A stretch of DNA of 64,000 nt from Chalara sp. BL73 (Eukaryota > Ascomycota > Leotiomycetes > Helotiales). This document shows, piece after piece, positions 46,327-58,864 of the stretch. The notes below the pieces were generated by a model. That model was not told where the DNA came from and did not search any database. It saw nothing but the letters and a program-made list of their open reading frames with translations. Position 1 is the first letter of the stretch. Each line of letters starts with the position of its first letter. The translations under genes and the position numbers were made by a program. The DNA lies in the NCBI GenBank assembly GCA_918026815.1, contig CAKJVC010000006.1, positions 806,001-870,000 of the forward strand, read 5' to 3'.

Positions 46327-48208
46327 CTACGGCCACTGATGGTTTAGATACACAGGCTCCCCGTTCCGAAGCTGGTAGGCCCAGGTGCGAATCTGTCCTT
46401 TGACAGTGTCATATTCTGTCCCCAAAAGTCGCACTCTATCCTCCTCGATAATCTCATGACATTTTACATTTCCTCGCTGTCCCTCTTCCTGTGACATAGC
46501 CCAGCGACCAACACTTGCAGAATGCGCCGTATCCCAAGAGCATTCTCGCCTAGGGTGCTCGTCCAACCCCATTAAGGCTCTTCTTCTTATAGCACCATCT
46601 CTGCACTTCAGCAGAACATAATACAAATAAATTATTGTTTCGCCCTCGAATGCAAAGTAGAATCGTTTTGGCTTGGAATACAAGTATTTCTCAGTGAGAG
46701 ACACAATCTCGTTGAATTCGGGGACATGTATATCCCAATCGGTTTCTCGTCTGTATACAGATCCTTGGACAGAGATGCAGGTAGAGGTAGCCTGCAGACT
46801 CATCAATGTGGCCTGGAAGAACTCTTTTGAGACAGGTTGGGGCGAATGCTTGAGCGCGCGCCACAATGGATCAAACGCACAGAACCATTTTGCCAGCTCC
46901 ATTGAACAATCGGCTGCTTCCTTTAGCCACTTCGTGGGAACTGCTTCATCGGTGCCGACCCAAGGATTCGAACCGTATCTTAGATCGGCCCAAGCCCATC
47001 TTTGGTGAAAATCCTGTATATGTTCCCCCGGCAGTCGCCTTGGTGGCCTGCCTAGGCTTTGTATAATGTTTATAAAGTGCCAACAGCGATTCATGATTAT
47101 TTTCCCGTATGCATTGGCTTCTGCCATAGTATTAAATCTGACCGGCATCCCTTTAACCACGTCGTCCAGCTCATCCTTGAATATGCGATGGCTATCTGCG
47201 GGGTAATAATCAATAAAAATCATGGTGGAGAGATCGAGGTGAGAAAACGCGGCCACGAGCTCGTCTTCGATCGTGCAGGATGTTGATGGTCCGCTCCCTG
47301 ATGACTTCCGATGTGACGAACCATTGCTTAACAGTGGGACTGAAAACTTCCGCCGCATTTTAGCACCACTTTGGCAGTTTAGGAGGGCCAAATCCTTGCG
47401 TCCATAAGCGTTCTCAAAGCAAACTGTCAAAAGACATGCAATGAGCGCGGTACGTACATCCATACTCCCACTGGAAATCGCATCTCTCATGCCCGCTAGA
47501 GACTTCTGGTATTCGTAGACTGCAAAAGCATGGTCACTCTTGAAAAGCTGATGGGCGTCACAGGGTCGCATGTGTGGTGCCCTGTGGGTGATCTTGTATA
47601 ATGCCCCTATAGCAATTACGGCATCGCGAATAAATGACTCGCTCTCTGCGGCTTGCAATATTGATTGCTGCCACAGATTCGATGGAGAGAAGGCTGCAAG
47701 CTCGTCGGCCACCTCGTTGCAGAAGAATTTATGGAAGCGATGTGCTTCTTGACTCTTGAAATGGCTGCGAAATGGGGGGGAAATCAACTCCTGTGGTTTG
47801 CATTTTGATAAATTCCTGGAGTGTTCAGAGAGCGCAATGTTCGAAGTCATGCCCTGGATTGGTGATTTCCCAATCTTGGAAGTTGAAGCAATACCAGGTA
47901 AGACTGGCCTTACCGCTTTGGTACTCATAGAGTGCCGGGGGAGGATTTTTCGTTGCCTGGATTGAGTTTTCCCGGGCGGGTATTCGCAGTCGCCGCTCCC
48001 ATTTACCAGGTTGATACATCTTAGACACCTGGGTCTCTCTTCCCCACATTTGACTCTTCGTCTCCTGAGAGATATAAGTGAAGCTCATGTGTAAGGAAGT
48101 CGATATTTGGGTAGCGATATATACATACCTGCAGGTTAGACAGCCAGTCTTAGTCTTGGGTAGACTTCTCCGCTTCATTGTCCTCTGCAAGCCTGGTGAC
48201 CCGGGCAT
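46327..48208 (-). CDS. Zn2Cys6 fungal transcription factor
   Basis: Sequence-specific nuclear regulator of the fungal zinc binuclear cluster class. Minus-strand exons 48208-48129 and 48064-46327, with a 64-base GTATGT intron splitting the zinc cluster, give 605 codons. After a basic start (MKRRSLPKTKTG) comes CLTCRRRRVKC, then C-x2-C and a final Cys, spacing C-x2-C-x6-C-x6-C-x2-C-x9-C, at about residues 23-51. A Pro/Ser linker follows. The middle and C-terminal parts look like the fungal-specific regulatory domain of the Fungal_trans_2 kind (HRFHKFFCNEVADELAAF, SMDVRTALIACLLTVCFEN, CFENAYGRKDLALLNCQSGA). I start at the ATG before PGSPGLQ; an upstream in-frame extension has no ATG. It stands alone, so its target genes cannot be inferred. 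Confidence 0.9.
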
Positions 48209-48784
48209 CCCGAAAGAATTATTAATACGAGTAAAGATAAGTGGAATTGAGGTCACTGATTATCCTCGGCGTTCTTGCCTGTTCTTTCCTATAACTCTTA
48301 ATATATGATGCGGAAGTTTTCGTTACGTTCTAGCCCATGCCTTGATCAAGTAAAAAGGAAGCGATAATTAGAGTGGAAAGTAATATCTTCGTCTGCATGA
48401 CGGGTTTCAAAAAGAGCCTTCATGACGTCAAGCTACTTTTGATTGATGAAAAGGCGGCCGATCTCTCATAGAGGGAGCCAATCTTCAACCCAGTTTGTTG
48501 ATGCCTGAGTGCATCTGCGAGGAGAACAGAGTACAACGCGGTTTAAAGCAGGGATTCCCGGCTCAACCTTAATGTTAATCCTGTTTTAGGCACCCCGACA
48601 AACCTATGTTATGATAATATTTCACTGCTGACCTCCATAAACATTACTTAATATCTCAGGAATCCTCGATACTTGTAGCAAGCGACATAGTGTACAACGG
48701 CCACTCCTATTGGCCGACGTTGGCTTAGTAAAATCTTGGCGTTGTAGCATCTGTCAGACGGAGCGTCTATAGGTGATATTATTA
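48209..48784. other. upstream region of the Zn2Cys6 gene
   Basis: Promoter side of the regulator gene. It contains a perfect small hairpin CGGCCACTCCTATTGGCCG (about 48698-48716). No gene seen. Confidence 0.4.
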
Positions 48785-49009
48785 CAGAATGGGTTGTAGA
48801 ATAGGGCATAAATATTTGATTGTAGAGCTAATAGAATCAACTATCTAGAGAATGAAAATAGAGGTTCTGACGCCAAGAGCTGACAAGCCAAATCTGGCCA
48901 ATAGGCTTGGCCATTTCACAACATCTATTTATTGTTCTCTAGTCTCTAGATAGTTCCCTTATTTGGTTCTACAATCAAATACCTATACCCTATTCAAGCC
49001 TATTTTCTG
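48785..49009. mobile_element. MITE-like foldback element, 225 bp
   Basis: Two 67-base arms (48785-48851 and 48943-49009) are inverted copies at about 75 percent identity. They share TATTTGATTGTAGA and AACTATCTAGAGA, and both begin CAGAA. The flanks TGATATTATTA and TGATCCTATCA match at 8 of 11 positions and may be a decayed target duplication. There is no coding content. It is old judging by arm divergence. Confidence 0.6.
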
Positions 49010-52000
49010 TGATCCTATCACCTACTATGGTTGTTTGACACAAAGCTTCTACAATTCTGGCAACACGCATGGGATCAAAGATGCCATTGAAGCATCAATC
49101 AGGTCAGTTTTAGAAGATCAGTTTTGTAGACTTGATTTGGATTCCTTACCGGAGACGCAGAATGAGAGGAGGAGTAAATCAGATAAAATAATAAAGACAA
49201 GAATACGCAGAAGAAGAGAGGGAAGGGCATTAGGAATCGGCCTGACTTAATATGGCGCTGGGAGGCTTTGCCTTCTAACCCGACCCTTTTTTTTAGACGA
49301 CTAGGAGGGGTTAAAACGCTTGTTATAGGATAGTCGGCCAATATCCGAACATGCCGCGGGTCATAGATGATTTAGCATTGCAACAAATCTATATAAACAA
49401 ACAGTCATTTCTACGGTGTAACGCTTGCGAGATAAATACTCATGAATCCTCAACTTCAAGGTATGGCACGCTATTCGTAAATGAATTTGATCTACTGTGA
49501 AATAGATAATTCTCAGTTTCTGGGAAATGTGACACGCTCGTTGGTGGCTTCCACTATCGACCGGGATCCTCTTCGCTGGGCTACCATCTTAGTGAATTTG
49601 AGCTTTAAAAATTTCTTAATCCTTCCATATGGAGGATTATGTGCAAAAAAACAGGCACAAATCTCCGCATGCTTAGACCATCGAGTTCAAGTAGTCTGAT
49701 CTGGCCTTGGAGCAAATGTCTATACAGGTATGTAGAGAGACCGTACATAGTACTCATTGTGGTTGCACTGACTAGTGCTATTGCACCTCCAATTTCTAGA
49801 CAATGGAATAAATATCACGTGATTCCAAGTATGGCACTGCTCTAGCTTCGTCAAATTGCTGTTATAAGCTAAGGGTTGAATAAGTTATCATATGGTCTCG
49901 GCTTCAGCTTCTGGGAACCGTGCTATCAATCAAAGTCAATGTATCGTCTTGAATGCTTCAAGGTCTCGCTTTCAGCTTGTTCAGCTTGGCAGGGGTCTAA
50001 AGCAATTAGTTGCTGGCATTCCGTGTCCTTGCAATGAAGACAATCTTGAAGGAAGCTAAGCACAACGCGTATCTGATCTCGTAGACAACCCTCTGATGCC
50101 CAGAATCAGCCAGACGGATTGATTACCATAGATAATACATAATTTGAGTCACTTCAAGATTACTCTTAGCAGAATTATCACTTAGGCGGAAAGGTTGCTA
50201 GCGTGAGCTAATTGGCAGAGCAGTGCAGATTATTTATTCAGAAATTTTCTTTTTTATATGCATGCCTCTCATTCAGCTTAGTTGAAGACACAGCAAGAGT
50301 GCCAAGCCGCACATACAAGTCTAAGCACAACAGTCCCAACTTGACCAGGCGCCTAAAATCCTGGTGAGCTAAACCATTTGTATGAGACCACCAACCCGAT
50401 GTTGAGAGATGAGTACAAGAGCTTGGCGATAATTTGGCGTCGATGGTAGAATGAAGAGAGGATTGCTGGATCTCCAGGCGCTAGGCAAATTCGCTGTCAA
50501 GATGAGGCACTAGGAAACTTATCGACTCAATCGTGAGTCCAAGTTCGGAGGTTGCCGGAGTTTTCTGATAACAGAAACCCATACCAGCCATCTTGTAGGT
50601 CCACTAATGGCGCGCCCTAAAAAAAGTGTGATCGTCAGTGACGAGGTTTGGTTACAAAAATTGTTTTGCCCACTCTCCCATTCTGGGGTCCGCGGTGTTC
50701 ACCGGGCTGGAGCACATTCCCCTCAGGTTTGTAGATGGCGTTTTCATTGACAACCAGTAGCTCCCCTTATGGCTCCGAAGAGCCGCAGAGGAAATACTAC
50801 GCTTCGTCTCCAACTGTTCTCTTCATACATGTCCTCATCGGGGAAGTGATCAATAGGACATACCACAAAGTGTCGATACATGAGTGCCATAAGCTGCAAC
50901 GGAGCACGGTTGGAAGACAAAAGAACAGTGCTAAGGATTATGGTGCTCATATTGAAGCAATGAGTGTCTTGTGCTTTACTGATAAAAACGAAAGAGTTTG
51001 TGTGAAAGATGGCGGATCGCGGAAGTTGGATGAAGGAAGAAGAAAAAAGGAGGAGAGGGGAAACTGCGGAAAAGGTATATGTACTACTAGATAAAAGGAA
51101 GGAGTATACCTGTCAGCACTTCCAGAATGGAAATGGGTAATTTTCTCTCCTGGGTCACAAGTCACTTATACTAGACGAAGCAGGTGCGATCATCCACCTT
51201 CTTATAGCACAGCGTAGTCTATGGATACAGAAATGACTAAAGTTCTATTCAACATAGATGTATACTAGGGACAGAAATCCTCACGTATTTCGGGGCGCTC
51301 AATGTGTAATATACATGAATTTAGAGCATTCGTGCCGCAGATGTAAAGAGTATTTCGCTTTCTTACCATAGCCCATAACGCATATGCTTTTCAGCAGTGA
51401 CGAAGAAGCCATGACCTAGATTGGGTTAGCCGTAATTCTGAAAGATTTAAGTTAGACAAAGTAGGTAGCCAAGATTGCAATTGCTTGTTTGCGTTTCCTA
51501 ATGGACACATAATAAACCAGTGAAAACAATAGTACTGCGGTATATTGGCATACTGCGCTTTAGTACATATAGTATTAATTTTTGTAATACTAGCAATGTA
51601 CAGTAATATAATAACACAAATCCATACGATATAGTGTTGATTTTTACTAGTCACTCTACGACAATAGTGCTATATTTTGTTAAAACCGCAACGGCTTTAA
51701 TAAGAGTTTAATAAGGGATTGAGAACAGCTTATTCTGATATTAAGTTTACATGAGTATTATTATTTAATAAAGTAATAAAACTTCGCTAGGTAAGAATTT
51801 ATAACCGTGCCCAGTGTAGAAGTAGTGTTACAATATCGTATAAATAAATAACATTGCTCATCTAAATACGAATACGCTTTTAATCATCAATACCATATTG
51901 CTTGGGGTATAGTGCAAAGATTATAGGGTTAATATATCGTGGTAATATCATTGTTTTTCACTATAACAAACTGGAGAGTGGGCCACATCGTATAAATAAG

Positions 52001-52079
52001 GTTCAACATATGGAAAAGGAGAATTTGCAGTTATTTTAGACTTTGGACTGGCAGGAGGTTTGAGAGTGCACACCCTGTG
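49010..52079. other. 3-kb stretch without recognisable genes
   Basis: Short frames only, none with family character. From about 51.4 kb onward the sequence turns AT-rich. No paired repeats or RNA genes recognised. Confidence 0.45.
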
Positions 52080-52231
52080 TGTCACGGTACTAGCATACAT
52101 GCCTTAGTACGCAATTAGTTCCCTACCAATTATTCTCGTCTTTTGTTTATAGCACAGGTGGCGCCATGACAGGTCAGCTAAGTAATCCACGTGACTAGTA
52201 CGAAGGGTCACATGTTAAGCTGGTTGTGACA
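52080..52231. repeat. candidate solo LTR, 152 bp, with 5-bp target duplication
   Basis: The block starts TGTCACGG and ends TTGTGACA, and is flanked on both sides by CTGTG (52075-52079 and 52232-52236). The ends resemble those of the 174-bp LTR family (TGTCACG/CGTGACA), but the body is not similar by eye. Orientation is unknown. Confidence 0.6.
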
Positions 52232-54607
52232 CTGTGGCGCCGAAAGGCACATTCCTACCAAAATCCTTACGAAATGGGGCTTTGAAGTTAGAAAGCTTTG
52301 ATGCTTGATATAAGTGGAGGCTTGGGTAACAAAAAAGGCCTAGAGGAGAATCTGGTAGCAAATATATAATTCGTCAGTCCAGATTTCAGGCTGCATCAAT
52401 TGTAATACTATTATTCTAGCTGGTAGAACTTGATCTTTATTTTTGTCTATAGTTATAGTGTTGTGTATTAGTTATTATAACACCTATGACAAGTATGGGT
52501 ATCATGAACTTATCTTAGCGGAATCTCTTAAGTATCTTGTCTTGATTTGGACAATGACACAATGTTTAATCTTTTTGTATTTAGGGTAGCTTCAAACTTC
52601 AAACTTGATTTAATTTGAACTCGTGTAAGACGCATGATGAAGGATGAGCTGCCGCGAAATATGAACGTATTCAAAAAGGAAGTTGATCCCAAGAACAAAC
52701 ACACTGTACTTGGCAAATAAGTTTTTACAATAAACAAAGCTTTGTGATAGCAAGTTAATTAAGCACAAAATTTCTAGTATTAAGACAGAGTGTTCTTTCA
52801 CGTTTAAAGTTTCCGGACAAGACTGTTTGGATGCATTTGCATAACTCTTAACAAAATGGGGTTTGAAAACATGTATTGCTATGGCTACACTAAGACAGTC
52901 GATGTCCGAGTTCGAAGATCGCGCTTTAATGTTATTACTAAACCTATCCTCCAAGCCTGTCTGAGCCTTATATCTGTCTCTGCGCTTACATGCAGCATTG
53001 AAAAGATGCCGTACGGCAGCTATCTGGTATTTCAAGCGAGGGAATGGCCAAATCGCGTATAATCATTATTGACGCTTGAAATTATACCCGTAGATACACC
53101 GCATAGTAGCAAGAAGGATCTCTTCGGTCTTCGGCAAAAGCTGACGGTGCATCGTGAAAGACTATGCGGGGATAGCCATGACCTCATGGAACATGCTTCC
53201 TGTGCGACTGTTGCCGTCAGATATAATACCGGTTTTCTTTAAAAATCAATGCTGGGGATTATTCTCTCTGCAAATTACGGGATCTAAGTACTTGTTCACC
53301 CCTTTCCTGATTAAGCTTCTGATACCGAATATAGTTCATTATGCCCTCAAACAGGCCGTTCTAGCCATACCCACAGCAAACCTAAATCGTATCATATTGT
53401 CGCTCCATCTAGAACGTCCCCATAGAACTAGGTGCGACTATTCGGCCTAGTCCTTCCCACAATAATTCTCCAGTAGACTACATGAATCCTCAATTTATTA
53501 AAAAAAAATAGGTGATGTTGAAAGTCTTATGGGAAAAGATAGGTTCAATGCCGGAGTAAGCATACGTATGGCGCCATAAAGCTGATCGGCGAACTACTTT
53601 GGATGTTCTTGATGCAAAATACTATATACAAGTGCGATGGCCGGTCGTGTCATGGGATCAGAGAGTTTGAGATGATTATGGGCATGCCTCAGAACGTGCT
53701 TGCCCTATTAAGCAATCTTGACGTTGGCCTCGGTGCCTAAGATGTGACCTTTACGCTAGGTTGGAGTATAAAAAAGAAGGGATCTCTCGCCTCCTACATT
53801 CCTTTTTTCTTCTCTAAACCATCTGTTCTCTTCAAACAGGGCTGTGATGAGAAAATTCCACTGCAAAACTTGAACGAACCATTGGAAGAGATTCTGACAG
53901 GAGCGTCATGAAACCAGTGCTCCATTTGATCTGAGCCTTTCCCCGGCTAATTGCATCATTCTCGTTCCCCGCACCTTCATTCACACAATTTACCACTTTT
54001 GTTGTATTGATAACTATATAGGACTATCATATTCATCGGTAAAAGATGGGGATTGCCTCGATTTCACTTGAGAGCCATCTATTTATAATTTTGTTCTTTT
54101 CCTGGAGTCAAGTACGTATGATGTTTCGAACTTGGTAGAATTGCACCTTCCTCAGCGGCATCTTTCCACCAGAGGATAGAGCGGGGCTGTTGGTGTGCCG
54201 GAGATCATAGGCTCTCCGAACCTTTGATGTTACTTGTATGTAGAATAAAATGGTTCAAGACGTACAGTGGTGCTTGCTGGATGCAAATATATTCGATTTT
54301 ACCAAACTATCGCAACTGAACTCCGCGGGGAAATAAAAGGGGACCCGGCGAAGCTCAAAAATTGGTAGCGGTTGAGGTAGTTAGGGTTTGTAAAGCGGAC
54401 CATACGTCACCTTAGAAATGGTATACAAGCTTATCATGTATATTTGAGCAGTTGTAACATCGAGAATCAAGGAATTCGAGACTCTGATCTTAATATTACT
54501 TTCGGCCTCACGTGTACAATGTATCAACGAAGCCTTCTAAGTTTCCTTTTGTATTAATCCAGTCATGTGATTTCAAGCAACAGAACTTACATAAGCTAGG
54601 TAATATA
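52232..54607. other. 2.4-kb stretch without recognisable genes
   Basis: Frames at about 52.6-53.45 kb give no recognisable domain. Nothing else supported. Confidence 0.45.
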
Positions 54608-55031
54608 ACGTACCTAACCACTTAGCTGGCCACCCTATCATCCTGGCCACTCAAAAACACACCAAAAATCACGATTTTGGCATGTTTATATCTCAACTAC
54701 TACTTTACCTAACTTTATAAAACTTTATATATAACAATTCAACTGTAATTCTTATACATAATTGAAAGTTGAAACTAACACAATTAATAGTTATTTAGAA
54801 ACAGAAATTGCAGAGGTTTTTTTTGCGTGAAATGCTATATCTGAATCTATATAATACTAATCATTTTGAAACTTAAAATAATGCTTATTTAAACACTCGA
54901 AAAACTAAATTTTAAATTTTGATCTATTAAAGTAAGTAGTAGTTGAGATATAAACATGCCAAAATCGTGATTTTTGGTGTGTTTTTGAGTGGCCAGGATG
55001 ATAGGGTGGCCAGCTAAGTGGTTAGGTACGT
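54608..55031. mobile_element. MITE with perfect 98-bp terminal inverted repeats
   Basis: 424 bp. Arms 54608-54705 and 54934-55031 are identical inverted copies beginning ACGTACCTAACCACTTAGCT. They are flanked by TA on both sides (54606-54607, 55032-55033), as in Tc1/mariner-type insertions. The 228-base centre is AT-rich and has no coding frame. Perfect arms imply a recent insertion or recent copying. It ends 50 bases before the first ATG of the HET-domain gene. Confidence 0.88.
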
Positions 55032-55080
55032 TAAGAATCCTGGTGTGAAGAGACATCAATCTCTGCATCCGGTTCCTGTA

Positions 55081-58055
55081 ATGCTTCAAAGGAACACAAT
55101 GGCCAGTGATAGTGAAATGAGACATCTTCAGACTGTTGAAAATGCCGTTTGTGATGAGTATGCAAACGTTTGTAATATTTCATCTCTGACTCTATCCAGG
55201 CAGGACACTTTTTCTGCGCAGCTGGAATATAGTATTTCTGAATGCAAGAAGATGCTATCCCCTTTTGACTACTCTGTAGCTCAACACACTCGAAGCTACC
55301 CTGCGCTCGTGCAGCGTATCGAGCAGGTAATGAGAGAGAACCAGGGTTGACATAGTTGGAGTGTACCGCTCAGTCTTCTGCTTCGATGCCTTCGTGAGCT
55401 TCGAGAGTTTGAAACTATAATCAGACAAGCAGCAGGGTCCACCAAAACTGGCATAATATGGGGTCTTCTTCGCATAATACTTGACGTAAGTGTCGTATAA
55501 ATTCAGAAGACATAATAATTGATGCTTGTTCTATCTCTAGGTATGTGTAAAGGAGTATCGATCAATGCCATGTGTTATCGACTACGTACAAGAAATATCA
55601 CAGAAATGCAAATTATTAGCTCTGTATATGTCTTATTCTAAAGACCGTCGATCAGAGTATTTGCATATGGACGCCTTTTGCAATATCATCAATTTCATTA
55701 CACAAATCTTTGTGCACTTGCGTGACGGTTACGGTATGGTCAAAGGACACATCACCCTATCAGTATGAGTTTCTCTAAAATAAAATAAGCATGCTATAGG
55801 GGAATGCCATTGTCAAAAATAGGCGAGTCCGTTGCAGCGACCACGTCAAAGCTTGATCGATCTGTAGAGAAGCTAAAAGGACGTACAGAGGTGGATATGC
55901 TGTATAGGAGTCTACAGAAGCAAAAACAGTTTGGAGAACAGCAAACAACAGTCTTAGTATCAACGTAAGTACCTGTAAATACAATGAGTTTCAAGCTACT
56001 AATCTGGACAGTGAAGCGAAACCTCACTTGAGAAGGAATGAGATTATTCAGAAAACTCTCTACAGCAAGTCATTAGACATTGAATCTTACGATATACGTA
56101 TGCTCTATATCGAGCCAGGATCCGGAGATGATCCGATACAATGCACACTAGAACTTGTTTCTTTAATTAACCCGGGCACTTACACCGCCTTATCATATTG
56201 CTGGGGATCTCTTACCCTCACAGCAAAAATCATTGTAAATGCTCAGGTTACTCCGGTCCGAGCAAATTTAGCAACAGCCCTGAAAAGTCTTAGGGAGCAT
56301 GGATTTTTACGTGTTTGGGTCGATGCGTTATGCATTAACCAAGGAGATAGATCTGAGCGAAGTTTGCAAGTTCGAAACATGATACATATCTACTCTCTTG
56401 CCAAGTTTGTTTTCGTGTGGACCGGAGATGCTGGATTCGCAGAAGCGGAGTCTGTGAAGTACTTGCTGACCAGCCCTCCCGATCAACAATCACAAAAGAA
56501 TTTCAAGAAGATACATGATCTCACTAGCCCTCCGTCGGTGAAGCATAGGAGGGAAAATTGGAAGATACTACAAGAAGGCTTAGAGACCGAACAAAGCGAT
56601 GGTCGCCAATTTTGGGAAACGCAACGACAGAAGATATTACAGAGGTTTTTCGAGAGACCATATTGGAAACGAGTTTGGGTCATTCAAGAAATCGCTGTAG
56701 CAACAAAAGTGAGGGTATACCTTGGACATACCGAAATACCTTGGGGTCACATTAAAAATGCACTAGAATTGGGGAGGAAAAGCCTCACTGGGTATGGGGT
56801 GCCTGCTTATGTGCACTGCCTTTCGCTACTAGATTTTCGTCATCGCTATAGAGCTACTGAAGAACCGTTGAGCTTATTTGAGGCTCTTCGGTGGAGTCGT
56901 CAAGCGTTAGCAACTGATCCGAGAGATAAAGTATTCGCTCTTCTGGGTCTGACCAACGATGGGGACAAACTGGTCCCTTTACCCAATTACAAACAGTCAG
57001 TGGGGGAGATTCTACGAGAAATGACAAGGAAAATGATAATTAGCGAGAGAAACTTAGGTTTCATATGCATCAAAAGTGCCGGCAGGCTTGAACACTCTAA
57101 TCAGCCTAGTTGGGTCCCAGATTGGCTCAATTTTTGGACACAGCCTAAAACGATATTAGACACGTATGACCCAGGAAGAGTTTTGTGTTTCAGGCCCCTT
57201 AAATCACCGATTAAAGATGATAGAGTACTGGTGGTACAAGGTTGTACTTTTGACGAGATTTATTCTCTTAGCTCAGCTATTAAAACAGATATACCAACAA
57301 CGGTTTCTTCTCGCTTTCCAGAATTAGGCGATCACAATGACCCGATATTTCAGCGTTGGGCAGCTGCCATTAACTCGAACTATCCTAATGAAGTCCAGGA
57401 TGCTCTTTGGAGCAGTCTTTGTCTTCTCCTACCTATAGAGGGCATTGAATCTACCTCGCGTTTAGATTGCATGGATCCATTTCGTTATGGTTCGAAGAAG
57501 AGACTTCTTAGGCAGTACTTTGAAAGCATCTGGATTCGTGAAACGTCAGTGAATCTGCAAGGAACATCACTGCTTGAATGGCTTCAGGAAAACCAAGCTC
57601 TGCAAGTAGGAGATTATACATTGAAAGACTGGTTTACACTCCCCCCGGATATCCCTGGAACCCAGATTTCAGTGGATGATGTGACAGTTAGGAACAACAC
57701 TTCGGAAACTAATGCGCATGAAGAAGGCGGAACCTCAAGTCAAACAGGCGCCATCAGATATAGAAATCTCGTTAGGTCAATTACCAGGGTGATAGAGAGC
57801 TCCATGCGGCTTATGATTACCAAAAAAGGTATGATAGGAATGGCTTATCCTGCCGCACAGGTTGGAGACCAGATTGGTATACTTCAAGGCTGCTACAGGT
57901 CAGTGATTCTTAGAAAACAGGAGGCTAGAAGCAACGGTTCAAGAACGGGCTATCGTATCATTGGCACTGCAATGACCGTTTCTGAAAAGACCGAGGAAGA
58001 AATTTATCGATATGCTTTGCAAGAATTTGAGACAGGAGATTTAGTTCTTTATTAA
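55081..58055 (+). pseudogene. HET-domain gene with NLR-type helical N-terminal region; one in-frame TGA
   Basis: HET-domain proteins act in fungal heterokaryon incompatibility and related cell-death responses. Exons: 55081-55485, 55541-55733, 55823-55964 and 56012-58055 (donors GTAAGT, GTATGG, GTAAGT). The frame stays open across all junctions, 928 codons, except a TGA at 55348-55350 (codon 90). The HET domain lies at about residues 255-440, with TYTALSYCWG, VWVDALCINQGDRSER and IYSLAKFVFVWTG, followed by DPRDKVFALLGL. The first about 240 residues are helical (IIWGLLRIILD, IINFITQIFVHLRDG, then a charged coil SKLDRSVEKLKG) and resemble the helical region found in front of NACHT/ankyrin NLR-like proteins (DUF7708-like); this is my recollection and not a search. 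The long exon 4 has no ATG before the HET domain in phase, so the upstream exons belong to it. No splice choice near the TGA keeps phase, so the allele may be broken or make a shorter product. Confidence 0.75.
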
Positions 58056-58480
58056 GCCTTCGCTGTGCGATTTCTTTCAACATTTTATGCGAGATAAATG
58101 ATGAATATATGCTTTATAGGGAAAACAATGCTTTGGTCACATTCATGAACACATGTATGATGCAGGTCTTCCACAGCCCCTTCTTGCGATTGTATATATC
58201 TATAAGTGCTGACCAATGACATACCAGACAGTATGCTAACATGGACTGTAGCTGAGAGGCCATCGAAAGCGCTACGATTCAAATAACAACACCACCCCTT
58301 CCATTAGCTGTGAATAATATGTGCCTCAACTTAATGAGTTGGCACCACCAAGTTCATTTTACTTAAATAAAATTCAAATAAAATACACAAGGAAAACACC
58401 ATTCCGGCAACGGTATGCCAAACTTTCAAGTCTCTTCGCTACATTACACGCCTACTGGAGTTTCACCCAGCTCCTGATAA
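58056..58480. other. 3' flank of HET gene
   Basis: No gene recognised; contains the presumed terminator and 3' untranslated region. Confidence 0.4.
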
Positions 58481-58864
58481 GCGGAAAGTCCTCCCAAACA
58501 ACTCACAACAAATATAACCTTCGATGCCGTCATAATCCTCTTTGGCGACATCTCCATAGCCCACCTATTACTATTGGCCGCGCTATTCCACTGTAACTCC
58601 ACCATTATCTGTCTCGCCCTCACTCCATGCGTGAAGCGGCCCGTATGAGACTTTACGATATCTCTGATACATGTCATGGGAGCGATGCTGAATGCGGTGC
58701 TACATGAAAATGGAAGTGGGGATGGAAGAAAGAAAATATGGGAAGAGGATATGTATGGCGGAGAGAAGATCTCAAAAACGATGTTTGGTGGGGTGGCGGC
58801 AATATTGACATTTTTGCTTTTAGAGAGTGCGGCGACGGTTGTTATGCTGAGAACATATAGCTAG
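58481..58864 (+). pseudogene. broken small membrane-protein ORF, family unknown
   Basis: One plus-strand frame of 128 codons is open except for a single TGA at 58646-58648. Before the TGA it codes a hydrophobic helix (FDAVIILFGDISIAHLLLLA) and a Cys-containing second stretch (FHCNSTIICLALTPC). After it, HVMGAMLNAVLHEN, an acidic loop and a last helix (GVAAILTFLLLESAATVVM). The coherence across the stop suggests a former membrane protein C-terminus, perhaps the last exon of a longer gene. I do not recognise the family. The start is not defined. Confidence 0.3.

Noticed and set aside
46960..46990. GGATTCGAACC, resembling the T-arm of a tRNA gene
   Set aside because: It is inside the coding exon of the Zn2Cys6 regulator and no acceptor or D-arm is present around it.
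55330..55410. Intron that would remove the TGA in the HET gene
   Set aside because: The available GT donor (55331-55332) with either nearby AG acceptor gives 29- or 47-base introns that shift the frame; no donor in the needed phase exists close by.
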